Shown here: positions 26,885-35,552 of the stretch, one piece after another
How positions within the stretch are numbered: position 1 is the first letter of the stretch
How the letters are laid out: each line of letters opens with the position of its first letter
Source: Muribaculaceae bacterium
Lineage (GTDB): Bacteria; Bacteroidota; Bacteroidia; Bacteroidales; Muribaculaceae
Assembly: GCA_017629835.1 (NCBI GenBank)
Contig: JAGBWK010000066.1
Location: 1-43,271, forward strand
DNA length: 43,271 nucleotides
Direction: 5' to 3'
The notes under the pieces: generated by a model
What the model saw: the letters and a program-made list of their open reading frames with translations, nothing else
What the model was told of the DNA's origin: nothing
Databases searched by the model: none
Program-made: the position numbers and the translations under genes

Positions 26885-27237
26885 CCCCTCGCTTCTATCG
26901 GCTGCAAAAGGCGGCAAGATTGCTATCGGCTGCAAAGCCGCGAAAAGGTTGACACGGCAGCAAAAGAACGGCAAGAAGACCGCGAAAAGGCGGTAGAGTG
27001 GAGGCAAGAATGGAAAAAGTCGGAGAAAGAGGGTAAACGGCGAGTTTATTGGAATTGACGACTTGATTTTTTCGGTCAATCTCGATTTTTTTCACTAACT
27101 TTGCAGTTCGAAAACTCCGGAACGTGAAAACCCGTTTCGGAAGGCGGTTTGCTCGAAGCAGATAAAGCTCTTTTTCGAGATTTTTGGCCGAATATTTAAC
27201 GATAATAATTGAAACGCTCCAATAATTTTTAGAATAG
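26885..27237. other. 353-base spacer between trmD and yidC
   Basis: No gene is credible here. The left part (26894-27010) is a patchwork of short repeats: CTATCGGCTGCAAA at 26895-26908 and 26923-26936, with CGGCAAGA and CGCGAAAAGG each recurring. The right part is AT-rich with a promoter box at 27096-27103 and a leader of about 135 bases. An open frame that crosses the trmD end into the repeats is a composition effect. Confidence 0.6.
27096..27103 (+). promoter_or_regulatory. -7 promoter box for yidC
   Basis: TAACTTTG is an exact consensus match, preceded by a T-rich tract. The -33 region is not clear. The start codon lies 135 bases downstream, leaving a leader in which AACCCGTTTCGGAAGGCGGTTT-like pairing is possible but weak. 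Confidence 0.58.
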
Positions 27238-29364
27238 ATGAAAAACGGATCTGTCCAAATGCTTCTGATTATGTTTATGGTTTTCTTCGGCATGATGCTG
27301 ATGACCAAAGGATGTCAGGAGCCACAAACTGAAGGCACTGACAATCAGTTGCAACAAGAACAAAACTATAGTTCAAACATTATCGACTCAATACGCCCTG
27401 CCGACGTTCGCTACGTTGCCGACTTCTTGCGCGAAGCTGGCACGCCCAACGAAAATGGCTCGAAGACGTTCAACTATAAGAACGTGACTTTGAATCTTGA
27501 GTCAGACACAGTGGTTACAGGCACTATCGCTGTCAACGATTCTGTGGCAGTGACCTACGACCAGATTGTCAGCAACCAATTCCCCGTATCGCTTTCACTC
27601 AACCAGAAGAGCCTTGCTGTCAGCAGCCTTCGCGAAGCAATAGCCAAAGCTCGCGATTTCCAAGGGTTTGCACGCCACTTAGTGCCAGCCGAAGGTACTG
27701 ATACAGCAGAAGTAACTCTCCGCAACGAAGCACTCTCGCTGAAATTCAATCCCAAAGGTGGTATCATCTCTGAAGCCACTTTGCTGAAATACTATACTTA
27801 CTTCCCCGAAGCTACCGACCCCGAAAAGGTTGACACGGCTGAGGTGCACGTGTGGCGCGCAACCGACAACGCTCACTACGAATTCACTCTCCGCACAGCT
27901 GGCCAGCAGGAAATCTCAACTCGCGACCTCTATTTCACTCCCAAACAGGTGAGCGACAGCGTTGTTGAGATGACCCTCGACCTTCCCAGCGGCGCAAAAT
28001 GGGGCTACCGCTACACACTCCGCAGCGGCGAGCACTATTTGGTCAATATGGAAGTAATCCAGCACAACGTGGGCGACATCATCCCACCAAGCATGAACAC
28101 AGCGCAGTTCCGCTGGCACCAGTTGATGCCCCGTCAGGAACTCGGACGCACATTTGAAGAGCGTAATTCAGGCATCTGGTACAAATATGTAGGCGACAGC
28201 CCTGAAGGCATCGACGGCACAAAGACCGACTCAGAAAAACTCGACCACAGCGTACGCTGGCTCGCATACAAGAACCAGTTCTTCTCCACCGTAATGATTC
28301 CTCACAAACCATTCGACGGCGGTGCTGTAGCTCAAGCTGTTCAGGATGCGAAAATCAATCCTTCGTTCGTGAAAGATATGGACGCTGTGATGATTATGCC
28401 TTACGACAACGTATCCGACGTAGCTTGCGGATTCGACATATTCATCGGTCCTAATCTCTATCCATTGCTCTCAAGCATGGACGACCACGTTGCAGGCGAC
28501 GACGACCTCGACCTCACACGTCTGATTCCTCTCGGCTGGAACTGGCTTCGCTGGATAAATACTATCATCATTATCCCTATCTTCACATTCCTCAGCAAGT
28601 TCATCACCAACTACGGTATTATCATCCTCATTCTGACTATCATTATCAAGATATTGCTCTTCCCATTCACATATAAGAGCTATCAGTCGCAAGCTAAGAT
28701 GAGAATCCTTGCGCCTGAAATCAAAGCAATCAATGAGAAATACCCCGGTCAAGAAAACGCTATGAAGCGCCAGCAAGAGACTATGGCACTCTACTCACGC
28801 GCAGGAGCAAGCCCAATGTCGGGCTGTCTGCCAATGCTTCTGCAGATGCCTATTCTTATTGCGATGTTCTCGTTCTTCCCATCATGCATCGAGCTTCGTG
28901 GCGAAAGCTTCCTATGGGCCGACAACCTTGCTGCTCCCGACGTGATATTCACTCTGCCATTCTCAATTCCGTTCTATGGTAGCCACGTCAGCTTGTTCTG
29001 CTTGCTTATGACCGCGAGCAACATTCTCTACACATACATCAACATGAAGAGCCAACCTACATCGGCCGATATGCCCGGTATGAAATGGATGATGTATCTC
29101 ATGCCATTGATGTTCCTCTTCTTCTTCAACGACTACGCATCAGCGCTCAGCTACTACTACTTCCTGTCGCTGATACTCACAGTAATCCAAACTTGGGTGT
29201 TCCGTCGCTGCATCAACGAGAAGAAACTACGTCAGAAAATGATGGAAAATGCCGCTAAGCCCAAGAAGAAATCAGGCTTTATGGCACGTCTCGAAGAAGC
29301 ACAGCGCCGTCAGCAAGCAATGCTCCGCGAGCAAGAAAAAGCTAACGCAAAACGCCGCCGCTAA
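27238..29364 (+). CDS. yidC: Membrane protein insertase YidC
   Basis: YidC inserts and folds inner-membrane proteins, alone or with SecYEG. The N-terminal membrane segment (about 5-25, LLIMFMVFFGMMLM) leads to a large periplasmic domain (about 30-430) that contains FNPKGGIISEATLLKYYTY and VRWLAYKNQFFSTVMIPHKP. The conserved five-helix core follows: WLRWINTIIIIPIFTFLSKF, ILLFPFTYKSYQSQAKM, SPMSGCLPMLLQMPILIAMF and SYYYFLSLILTVIQTWVF. The basic tail (about 660-708) may contact the ribosome. The length of 708 residues is rather long but within the Bacteroidota range. It has its own promoter and a strong terminator, so it is probably monocistronic. Confidence 0.96.
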   Translation: MKNGSVQMLLIMFMVFFGMMLMTKGCQEPQTEGTDNQLQQEQNYSSNIIDSIRPADVRYVADFLREAGTPNENGSKTFNYKNVTLNLESDTVVTGTIAVNDSVAVTYDQIVSNQFPVSLSLNQKSLAVSSLREAIAKARDFQGFARHLVPAEGTDTAEVTLRNEALSLKFNPKGGIISEATLLKYYTYFPEATDPEKVDTAEVHVWRATDNAHYEFTLRTAGQQEISTRDLYFTPKQVSDSVVEMTLDLPSGAKWGYRYTLRSGEHYLVNMEVIQHNVGDIIPPSMNTAQFRWHQLMPRQELGRTFEERNSGIWYKYVGDSPEGIDGTKTDSEKLDHSVRWLAYKNQFFSTVMIPHKPFDGGAVAQAVQDAKINPSFVKDMDAVMIMPYDNVSDVACGFDIFIGPNLYPLLSSMDDHVAGDDDLDLTRLIPLGWNWLRWINTIIIIPIFTFLSKFITNYGIIILILTIIIKILLFPFTYKSYQSQAKMRILAPEIKAINEKYPGQENAMKRQQETMALYSRAGASPMSGCLPMLLQMPILIAMFSFFPSCIELRGESFLWADNLAAPDVIFTLPFSIPFYGSHVSLFCLLMTASNILYTYINMKSQPTSADMPGMKWMMYLMPLMFLFFFNDYASALSYYYFLSLILTVIQTWVFRRCINEKKLRQKMMENAAKPKKKSGFMARLEEAQRRQQAMLREQEKANAKRRR

Positions 29365-29432
29365 TTGCAACTTAGACAGGCTTTTGCAAGCCACACAACA
29401 TCATAGTCAAGACCAATCACAACTACATAATC

Positions 29433-29472
29433 GTGAGGTGGACTCGCAACCGCAGGTCCACCTCACTTTTTT
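29433..29472 (+). terminator. Rho-independent terminator after yidC
   Basis: GTGAGGTGGAC at 29433-29443 pairs perfectly with GTCCACCTCAC at 29456-29466 around a 12-base loop, followed by six T at 29467-29472. It separates yidC from the opposite-strand menA group. Confidence 0.9.
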
Positions 29473-29541
29473 CTCAAATCATAGATATATTGCTGTCCAA
29501 TAAAAACGGAGCAAGAAGACTAACTTCATTACCCACACTAA

Positions 29542-29620
29542 GGTAGTTGCAGCGGCTGCAGAGGTGAGTGCGCTGGAGCGGCTGCGGAGATGAGGTAGCT
29601 GGAGCGGCTGCGGAGATGTG
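29542..29620. repeat. 26-bp tandem repeat, three copies
   Basis: AGCGGCTGC occurs at 29551, 29577 and 29603, an exact 26-base period. The second and third units share CTGGAGCGGCTGCGGAGATG, and the first is more diverged. The array lies in the non-coding gap between the convergent yidC and menA genes. A partial, shifted continuation (GTGGCTGCGGCAG) follows. Confidence 0.8.
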
Positions 29621-29658
29621 GCTGCGGCAGTGTTAGCAGAGGGGGATTGTGATGGGGA

Positions 29659-30522
29659 TTAAAGGAAGAGGATGAGGAGGGTGAGGGAGAAGAGGAGCAT
29701 GTTGAGGGCGGTGATGCCTAAGAGGGGGTTGAGGGCTGTGCCTTTGCGTTGCAACAGCGCAATCCAGAGCAATGTGTGTATGGTCAGATAAATAATAGGA
29801 GCGACAGCACAATAGATTGGGAGCGTTGAGAATAATGCACCAAGCAACGCCATTGCTACCCAACCGTTGATGAGATAGAGCGCGGATGCGAACGACGCGC
29901 CAAAACGCGTGGCAAGGGTGTGTTTGCCAACGGAGCGATCATCGTCAATATCGCGATAGTTGTTCACCAACAAGATGTTAGCGCCCATTAGTCCTATTGC
30001 AAGTGAGGCATTAAACACTGTTGCATTGAAAGTTCCTGCCATAAGATAGTAGGTAAAATTGACTGGCACAATGCCAAAGAAAACCACTACCGCAACCTCG
30101 CCCAAAGCGTGGCGCGACAATGGATAAGGCCCTGCCGAGTAGGCATATACACCTACCACTACCAAGATGCCAACTATCAAGAGCCACCACGGACCGTAGA
30201 ATAGCAGTGACAAGCCGAGGCAACACGCCAAAGCGACGGTGACGGCAGTTGCAATGAGCATAGCACGCGGAGTAATATCGCCCTCGGTGACACCTCTGCG
30301 TGGTCCAACTCGTCCCGGGCGGTCAAGCCCGTCGCGAAAGTCGAAATACTCGTTAGCAAAGTTTGATGCAATCTGTGCCAATAACGCAAAGAGCAAGCAT
30401 ATCACAGCTGGCACAACCTTAAATGTGCCGCTCCAAAGAGCAAAAGCCCAAGCGGTGATAACTCCGGCAGCTGACACTGGGAGTGTGCGCAATCGCATAG
30501 CTTCAATCCAGCATTTCAACAT
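29659..30522 (-). CDS. menA: 1,4-dihydroxy-2-naphthoate polyprenyltransferase
   Basis: MenA attaches the polyprenyl chain to dihydroxynaphthoate, forming demethylmenaquinone in the inner membrane. The two aspartate-rich UbiA-family motifs are visible: ASNFANEYFDFRDGLDR (first) and NNYRDIDDDRSVGKHTLATR (second), which bind the diphosphate through magnesium. About eight or nine hydrophobic helices fill the remaining 287 residues. It is the last gene of the minus-strand group. Menaquinone is the expected respiratory quinone in Bacteroidales. Its start is 36 bases after the stop of the upstream phosphatase gene. Confidence 0.94.
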   Translation of the reverse strand: MLKCWIEAMRLRTLPVSAAGVITAWAFALWSGTFKVVPAVICLLFALLAQIASNFANEYFDFRDGLDRPGRVGPRRGVTEGDITPRAMLIATAVTVALACCLGLSLLFYGPWWLLIVGILVVVGVYAYSAGPYPLSRHALGEVAVVVFFGIVPVNFTYYLMAGTFNATVFNASLAIGLMGANILLVNNYRDIDDDRSVGKHTLATRFGASFASALYLINGWVAMALLGALFSTLPIYCAVAPIIYLTIHTLLWIALLQRKGTALNPLLGITALNMLLFSLTLLILFL

Positions 30523-30535
30523 CGTTAGGGATAGT

Positions 30536-30563
30536 GGTTAGTGATTAGAGGTTAGTGATTAGA
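30536..30563. repeat. 14-bp tandem repeat between menA and gph
   Basis: GGTTAGTGATTAGA is perfectly duplicated at 30536-30549 and 30550-30563. The second copy runs over the stop codon of the phosphatase gene (30559-30561). It occupies most of the 36-base spacer between the two genes. Confidence 0.8.
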
Positions 30564-31206
30564 GGAGGTCGAGAATTGCATCGGGGGAATGGACTATATG
30601 CTCGGCGTAGTAGGCAATCAATTCGCTCTCGGGGCGAAATCCCCAAGTGACGCCAACGCTTTCAACTCCAGCGCGGCGAGCCGTTTCCATATCTACACCG
30701 CTATCGCCAACATAGAGCACTTCGGATTTTGGGGTCGGGTGCTCCGAAAGGATACCGAACACAATTGAGGGGTCGGGCTTGACTGGCACATCGGGCAACT
30801 GACCTGCAATAGCTACCCAAGGAATATCGGGGAATATACGACGCACAACAATTTCGGCAGCCGACTGGTATTTATTTGAGGCGACGGCAACTGCAATGCC
30901 TCGCGCAACAAGCTGTTCGAGCAACTGCTCGATACCCTGATAAGGGCGAGTCATATCGGTGAGATGCTGATCGTAGTATTCAGTAAAATAGCCACGCACC
31001 TCAGCAATTTTCGCTTCGGTGCGGTCCTCAACGGGCATCACTCGTTCGATAAGTTTGGTGATGCCATTGCCCACAAAGTGGGGATATGATGAGATGTGAT
31101 GAGTTGGCATTCCGGCTCGGGTCAGGGCCTGATTTGCAGCCATACCGAGGTCGTCGATAGTGTTGACAAGAGTGCCGTCCAAATCAAATATTACTAACTT
31201 TTTCAT
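30559..31206 (-). CDS. HAD-family phosphoglycolate phosphatase-like hydrolase
   Basis: A haloacid-dehalogenase phosphatase resembling Gph, which hydrolyses 2-phosphoglycolate. HAD motif I is FDLDGTLVNT, with D8 and D10 counted from the ATG at 31206. Motif II is VAVASNK, motif III lies in PVKPDPSIVFGIL, and motif IV is VGDSGVDMETARRAGV. The C1-type helical cap follows motif I (NQALTRAGMP to RGYFTEYYDQH). The start at 31206 gives MKKLVIFDLDG, while 31215 would add MKI. Gph, PpaX and broad sugar phosphatases cannot be told apart from motifs, so I leave the symbol open. It lies between TamL and menA on the minus strand. Confidence 0.88.
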   Translation of the reverse strand: MKKLVIFDLDGTLVNTIDDLGMAANQALTRAGMPTHHISSYPHFVGNGITKLIERVMPVEDRTEAKIAEVRGYFTEYYDQHLTDMTRPYQGIEQLLEQLVARGIAVAVASNKYQSAAEIVVRRIFPDIPWVAIAGQLPDVPVKPDPSIVFGILSEHPTPKSEVLYVGDSGVDMETARRAGVESVGVTWGFRPESELIAYYAEHIVHSPDAILDLL

Positions 31207-31254
31207 AATCTTCAAAATAGCTCAACAGAGTAGATAATTGCTCGCCAATCGACA

Positions 31255-33552
31255 TCAGAATGGATAGCCAATCGACAAGTGGAACGTATGGTCGCGGTGC
31301 CAATTAGGATGAATTAGCGGCCACGGCTCCTGCCCCTTAGCCGGGTTGTAGGCTTTCATACCGAGGTCGAATCGGAGCAAGAAATAAGTGAAGTCCAGTC
31401 GAATTCCGGCGCCATAAGCCAATGCAATCTGCTTGTAGAATTTGTCGAACTGGAACATACCTTCGGGCTGAGTTTCGTAGTTTCGAATAGTCCAAATATT
31501 ACCAGCATCGACAAACAGCGCGCCTTCGACCACCCAGAAAAGTTTCGCACGATATTCGACGCTTAATTCCAACGAGATGTCGCCACACTGATTGATGAAG
31601 TTGGTCACCGAATTGTGGGCATCGAAAGCACCAGGACCGAGCGTGCGCACACCCCAACCACGAACCGAATTTGCGCCACCAGCATAGAAGCGCTTCTCGA
31701 ATGGCATCATCGTAGAGTTGCCGTAGGGATAACCGATGCCAAAGCCAGCATGCAACGCCAACGAACTGCGGCGAGTGAAATTAAACAGATGAGTCCAATC
31801 GGCTTCACCCTTGATGTATTGCGCATATTGCACGCCAAAGACTTTATATGCGCCTTCTCTCTTTTGTTGCCCTATCAGATGCGATATGCCGTAGAGTAAG
31901 TTGCCGGCAATTTCGCCCGACAGACGTAGAGTCCAAATTTCGGATTGGAAAGGAGTTGGAAGCAGGCGATTGTTTGACGCAGCACGTCGATTTGTGCGAT
32001 AGTAGGTGTAGCCCATTCGCATAATCAAGTGGTCCTCGTAGCTATAACGAAGCAGTGGATTGGTCGGCGCAATGTTGTTGATAAAGTCGCTTGTGCTCTT
32101 AGGCAGATACACAAGGTTGAGGTCCAACAGGTCGAATGTGTGTCGCCACGTGTTCAGCGGATTGTTCCAACGATATTTCCACGCCAAACCAGAGATGATG
32201 CGGGTGTATTCGGGTCGCTCCTGATAGTTCATCGACAAAGCGAATTCGGTGGAAGCTCTAACCTTTCGCTTGAAGCTACCTTTAAGGAATGGAGCCTCGA
32301 ATTTGGGGAATGTGATACCCACTTCGCCAGCAAATTCGGTGTAGCGGTCGTTGATAAAGCCGTCGAGATTGCCCGACAAACTCTCGTATGAACCGCGGAA
32401 CTTGGCTGTCAGCATTTCGGCGCCACGCGCAAGATTACGATGCTGATAAGTCAATCCGATACCAAAACCAAGGTCACCCTCGGAGTTTGTGCCCTCAACC
32501 TCAAACGATACGCCCTGCTTCTTGGTGCGCGACAGAGTGATGAAGGCGTTGAGAACACCAGTTGAATCATCAATCTCGATTGGCTGCATGACGATGTTGA
32601 CATATTTCACTACAGGGAGCTGGGTCAACACCTCATAGGTGCGATTCACGTCGGAGTAGCGATAAGGCTCTCCCGGACGAATGAAGCATTTTTCTTCGAG
32701 CAACGATGAGCGCAGGTAGTGGTCGTCGCCATAAATGAATGTGAAGCCAGGCATCGACACCGTATCAGGCTCCGACACTTCAGTATGGTCGGGCGATTCG
32801 ATGATGTAGGTGACATGATTTATCGTATAATGGCGATGAGGCTGCTGCTCTCGGGAATTGACACGCATAGTTAGATTTACCGCCTTGGAGTGGGCTGCAG
32901 TATCGGCCACGAACGATATATATTCCTTATTGAACGCATAGTAGCCACAGTCGCGCAAACGCGATGTTATCTGAGTGCGTTCGGTTTCAAGCAAGTCGCG
33001 ATTGAGATTTGAGCCAGGAGCTACGACAAGTTTGGAGGAATCCTGCATAATCAGCTTGCCTACGGCAGGGTCGGCGAATTCATAGTCGATAGTTTCGATA
33101 AAATGCGGTTCGCCTGTGGTGACATTGTACACCAAATCGACTTTCTTTTTGTCGGGGCGTATCACAGAGTCGACAGTGACAGTGGCTGCATTATATCCAC
33201 GGTTGACAAGCGCAAGATTGAGCTGGTTGACCGATTGCTGAGTTTGCAGCTCATCAAATATCACTGGCTCTTGTCCAATGCTTCGCAGCCAGCGGTTGTA
33301 CCACTTGGTGGAATCCTGACCCGACAAATTATAAACGCCGAGCGAAAGTTTTGCAAAGCCGAGCACTTTATGATTGGGCTGCTGACGAAGATAATTTACG
33401 AGCTGTTTGCCAGTAACCTCCTTGTCGCCATTAATATTGATTTTCACCGAATTGAGCAGATATTTACCTTCGGGCACATGACGAGTGGAGCTACACGCCA
33501 CAATCAGCAGCGCTGCCACAATCATTATCATACGTCCAAACAACTGTTTCAT
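31255..33552 (-). CDS. tamL: Translocation and assembly module lipoprotein TamL
   Basis: A BamA/TamA-superfamily outer-membrane protein made as a lipoprotein, the Bacteroidota counterpart of TamA. With the ATG at 33552 the signal sequence ends in the lipobox LLIVAC with C20. An ATG at 33573 would add seven residues. POTRA-like segments follow (LNSVKININGDKEVTGKQLV, and VDLVYNVTTGEPHFIETIDY). The C-terminal 400 residues form the Omp85 barrel, with the loop motif FYAGGANSVRGWGVRTLGPG containing the conserved RGW and a terminal phenylalanine (LSIGYPF). The length of 765 residues fits TamL. The usual partner tamB is not in the window. Confidence 0.9.
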   Translation of the reverse strand: MKQLFGRMIMIVAALLIVACSSTRHVPEGKYLLNSVKININGDKEVTGKQLVNYLRQQPNHKVLGFAKLSLGVYNLSGQDSTKWYNRWLRSIGQEPVIFDELQTQQSVNQLNLALVNRGYNAATVTVDSVIRPDKKKVDLVYNVTTGEPHFIETIDYEFADPAVGKLIMQDSSKLVVAPGSNLNRDLLETERTQITSRLRDCGYYAFNKEYISFVADTAAHSKAVNLTMRVNSREQQPHRHYTINHVTYIIESPDHTEVSEPDTVSMPGFTFIYGDDHYLRSSLLEEKCFIRPGEPYRYSDVNRTYEVLTQLPVVKYVNIVMQPIEIDDSTGVLNAFITLSRTKKQGVSFEVEGTNSEGDLGFGIGLTYQHRNLARGAEMLTAKFRGSYESLSGNLDGFINDRYTEFAGEVGITFPKFEAPFLKGSFKRKVRASTEFALSMNYQERPEYTRIISGLAWKYRWNNPLNTWRHTFDLLDLNLVYLPKSTSDFINNIAPTNPLLRYSYEDHLIMRMGYTYYRTNRRAASNNRLLPTPFQSEIWTLRLSGEIAGNLLYGISHLIGQQKREGAYKVFGVQYAQYIKGEADWTHLFNFTRRSSLALHAGFGIGYPYGNSTMMPFEKRFYAGGANSVRGWGVRTLGPGAFDAHNSVTNFINQCGDISLELSVEYRAKLFWVVEGALFVDAGNIWTIRNYETQPEGMFQFDKFYKQIALAYGAGIRLDFTYFLLRFDLGMKAYNPAKGQEPWPLIHPNWHRDHTFHLSIGYPF

Positions 33553-33588
33553 TTCAGTAAAGTATCTTTTCAATGACTATCTACCCAA

Positions 33589-34077
33589 TTATAACCCACG
33601 CAATTGTCGCTGCTCAAAGGCTTCCATTCTGTCGGCCACCTCCGAGGGTATCTCTATGCCTACAGCCGTAGCTGCGTCGAAACCAACGAGAACTGTGCGG
33701 GCTACGCACTTCACGTCGCCAGTTTCGGTGTTGACCACACGCTGCTCGACAGTGTAGCTATGCTGCGAAATTGATGTGACCATAGTGCCTACAGCGAGCG
33801 GCTCGTCGAAATAGCCCGGCGAATAGAAGCTGCAATTGATGTTGACAATCACTGCTGCCATACCGCCAGCTTCGACACGCGACCCAATGACTTCGGTCAT
33901 ATAGGTGGTTTTACCCAAATCGAGATATGAGAGGTAAGCGCCATTGTTGATATGCCCAAACACATCGATGTCGGCAAAGCGCACTTGCACAGGCAACACG
34001 TGTCGGAACTCAGCTGAGGGGGCTGGCACTTTGGGATTGCCACAAGGTGGGAATTTTATTTCTTGAGTTTTAATCAT
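33589..34077 (-). CDS. Hotdog-fold acyl-CoA thioesterase
   Basis: A 4HBT-type thioesterase similar to YbgC, expected to hydrolyse acyl-CoA or related thioesters. The catalytic signature is VRFADIDVFGHINNGAYLSY, with D38 as the catalytic acid next to GHINN. A later segment, YSPGYFDEPLAVGTMVTSIS, corresponds to the family's beta-sheet region. It is 162 residues long; the first 25 residues are polar and less conserved. The substrate cannot be deduced. It lies between the DUF721 gene and tamL; its envelope neighbours may hint at lipid handling, but this is only context. Confidence 0.9.
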   Translation of the reverse strand: MIKTQEIKFPPCGNPKVPAPSAEFRHVLPVQVRFADIDVFGHINNGAYLSYLDLGKTTYMTEVIGSRVEAGGMAAVIVNINCSFYSPGYFDEPLAVGTMVTSISQHSYTVEQRVVNTETGDVKCVARTVLVGFDAATAVGIEIPSEVADRMEAFEQRQLRGL

Positions 34078-34115
34078 AAATCTTCAGTGTTGTTTGATTC
34101 TGAGGCAAAGTCCTA

Positions 34116-34406
34116 TCAATGGATTTGCACTTCGGTTACTATCGGCTCGCCGACAAGTTTATTGATTTCCTCAACGAGCTTTGAGCGGTGGAATGAGAGC
34201 TCATTCTTTAGCGCAGCCGACGAAAGATAAACGTGAAGCACCCCATGGTCGACGTAACGGCGATAGGTGTACTTATTGACCCCAGGCCCTACTACCTCAG
34301 GCCAAAGATAGCAAGCACGCTGCTCGAGCACCACGGTGCGGTTCTCGCCCGAGAGCATAACTCTGTCGATGAGAGTGCTTATCAGTTCGGGGTCGGTACG
34401 TTTCAT
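34116..34406 (-). CDS. DUF721 (DciA-like) protein
   Basis: A small protein of 96 residues. DUF721 includes DciA, which assists loading of the replicative helicase DnaB in bacteria lacking DnaC. Family features are the N-terminal helix DPELISTLIDRVMLSG, then VVLEQRACYLWPEVVGPGV, and GVLHVYLSSAALKNELSFHR in the KH-like part. The start is fixed by overlap: ATG at 34406-34404 shares four bases with the recF stop (ATGA). The longer reading from 34451 overlaps recF and is less likely. Coupling to recF is consistent with a role in replication or repair. Confidence 0.86.
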   Translation of the reverse strand: MKRTDPELISTLIDRVMLSGENRTVVLEQRACYLWPEVVGPGVNKYTYRRYVDHGVLHVYLSSAALKNELSFHRSKLVEEINKLVGEPIVTEVQIH

Positions 34407-35512
34407 TTTGCGTCGGGGAGAGGTTGGAAACAACCGGAATCGACGAGCCACAAGCGGCTATCGGCTCCAGTCATTGATATTATTGAATCGAGATGATCGC
34501 GGTTGGTGTCGGTGATAAAAATCTGTCCGAAAATGTCGCTATTCACAATGTCGACAATATTGGCAACGCGCGACGAATCGAGTTTGTCGAAAATATCGTC
34601 AAGCAGCAGCAATGGTCGCATACCAACGGCTTCACGCATAAACTCATATTGAGCCAAACGCATGGCAATGGTGAAGGTTTTCGACTGTCCTTGTGAGGCG
34701 GTGGTGCGCACAGGCATGTCGTCGAGCGTGAGGTCCAAATCGTCGCGATGAGGGCCGACGGTGGTGTGACCGATGATTTCATCGCGTCGGCGATGCTCCT
34801 CAAGCAGCTGCTCAAGAGGCAGTCCGGTTGATTCGACCGACGAGCGGTAAATCAAGCTCGGCATCTCTTGAGTGCGAGAAATGTCGCGATAGTGTCGGGC
34901 AAAAATCTCGCCGAAACGAGCGATGAGCTCGGCACGAGCATGCGTTATATATTCTGAGGCCATGGCCATAGAGGCTTCTATCGCCGCATACAGGTCAGGG
35001 TCGACAACATGGTCGCGCAAAAGTCGGTTGCGCTGTTGCAGAGCGTTGTTGTAGCGAATAAGTCGGTCGAGATAGACTGAATCGGTTTGCGAAATAATCA
35101 TATCGATAAACCGACGTCGCTCTTCGCTCGGGCCTGTGATAAGGTCCATATCGCGGGGCGAAACAAGCACTGCCGGGAACGCACCTATGTGAGCGCTCAA
35201 TCGCTGATACTCTTTACCTTGACGCTTGAACGACTTGCGTTTCCCTTCGGCGATACCGAAGAGGATTTCTTCTGACTGACCCTTGCGCATGTACTCACCT
35301 CGTAGCATAGCAAAAGTGTCGCCACGACGTATAAGTTTCTGGTCGGGAAGGCCTGAGAAGCTCTTGCAGAAGCTGAGATAGTAGATAGCATCGAGCAGAT
35401 TGCTCTTGCCCATGCCGTTATGCCCTAACAACGCATTGATGTTGGGGCTAAACTCAAGCTTAGCCTCGGCAATGTTCTTAAAATTATTTATGGTCAGACT
35501 ATTGAGAATCAA
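34403..35512 (-). CDS. recF: DNA replication and repair protein RecF
   Basis: RecF is an SMC-like ATPase that loads RecA through RecOR at gaps and stalled forks. Walker A is GHNGMGKS (30-37). The arm region follows, and the ABC signature is TASQGQSKTFTIAMRLAQYE. Walker B is LLLLDDIFDKLD (301-312), and the D-loop and switch end at IFITDTNRDHLDSI. At 369 residues it has the standard length. The usual dnaA-dnaN-recF-gyrB arrangement is absent; here recF lies 40 bases after a ModF-like ATPase and overlaps the DUF721 gene by four bases. Confidence 0.96.
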   Translation of the reverse strand: MILNSLTINNFKNIAEAKLEFSPNINALLGHNGMGKSNLLDAIYYLSFCKSFSGLPDQKLIRRGDTFAMLRGEYMRKGQSEEILFGIAEGKRKSFKRQGKEYQRLSAHIGAFPAVLVSPRDMDLITGPSEERRRFIDMIISQTDSVYLDRLIRYNNALQQRNRLLRDHVVDPDLYAAIEASMAMASEYITHARAELIARFGEIFARHYRDISRTQEMPSLIYRSSVESTGLPLEQLLEEHRRRDEIIGHTTVGPHRDDLDLTLDDMPVRTTASQGQSKTFTIAMRLAQYEFMREAVGMRPLLLLDDIFDKLDSSRVANIVDIVNSDIFGQIFITDTNRDHLDSIISMTGADSRLWLVDSGCFQPLPDAK

Positions 35513-35552
35513 CTTTCTAAAAAATTGCTTAAAGTTTCTTGACGAGAATTAC

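Noticed and set aside
26685..26996. Frame of 103 codons overlapping the end of trmD and the following repeats
   Set aside because: Half overlaps trmD in another frame and the rest is repeat sequence; the Lys-rich product has no family features.
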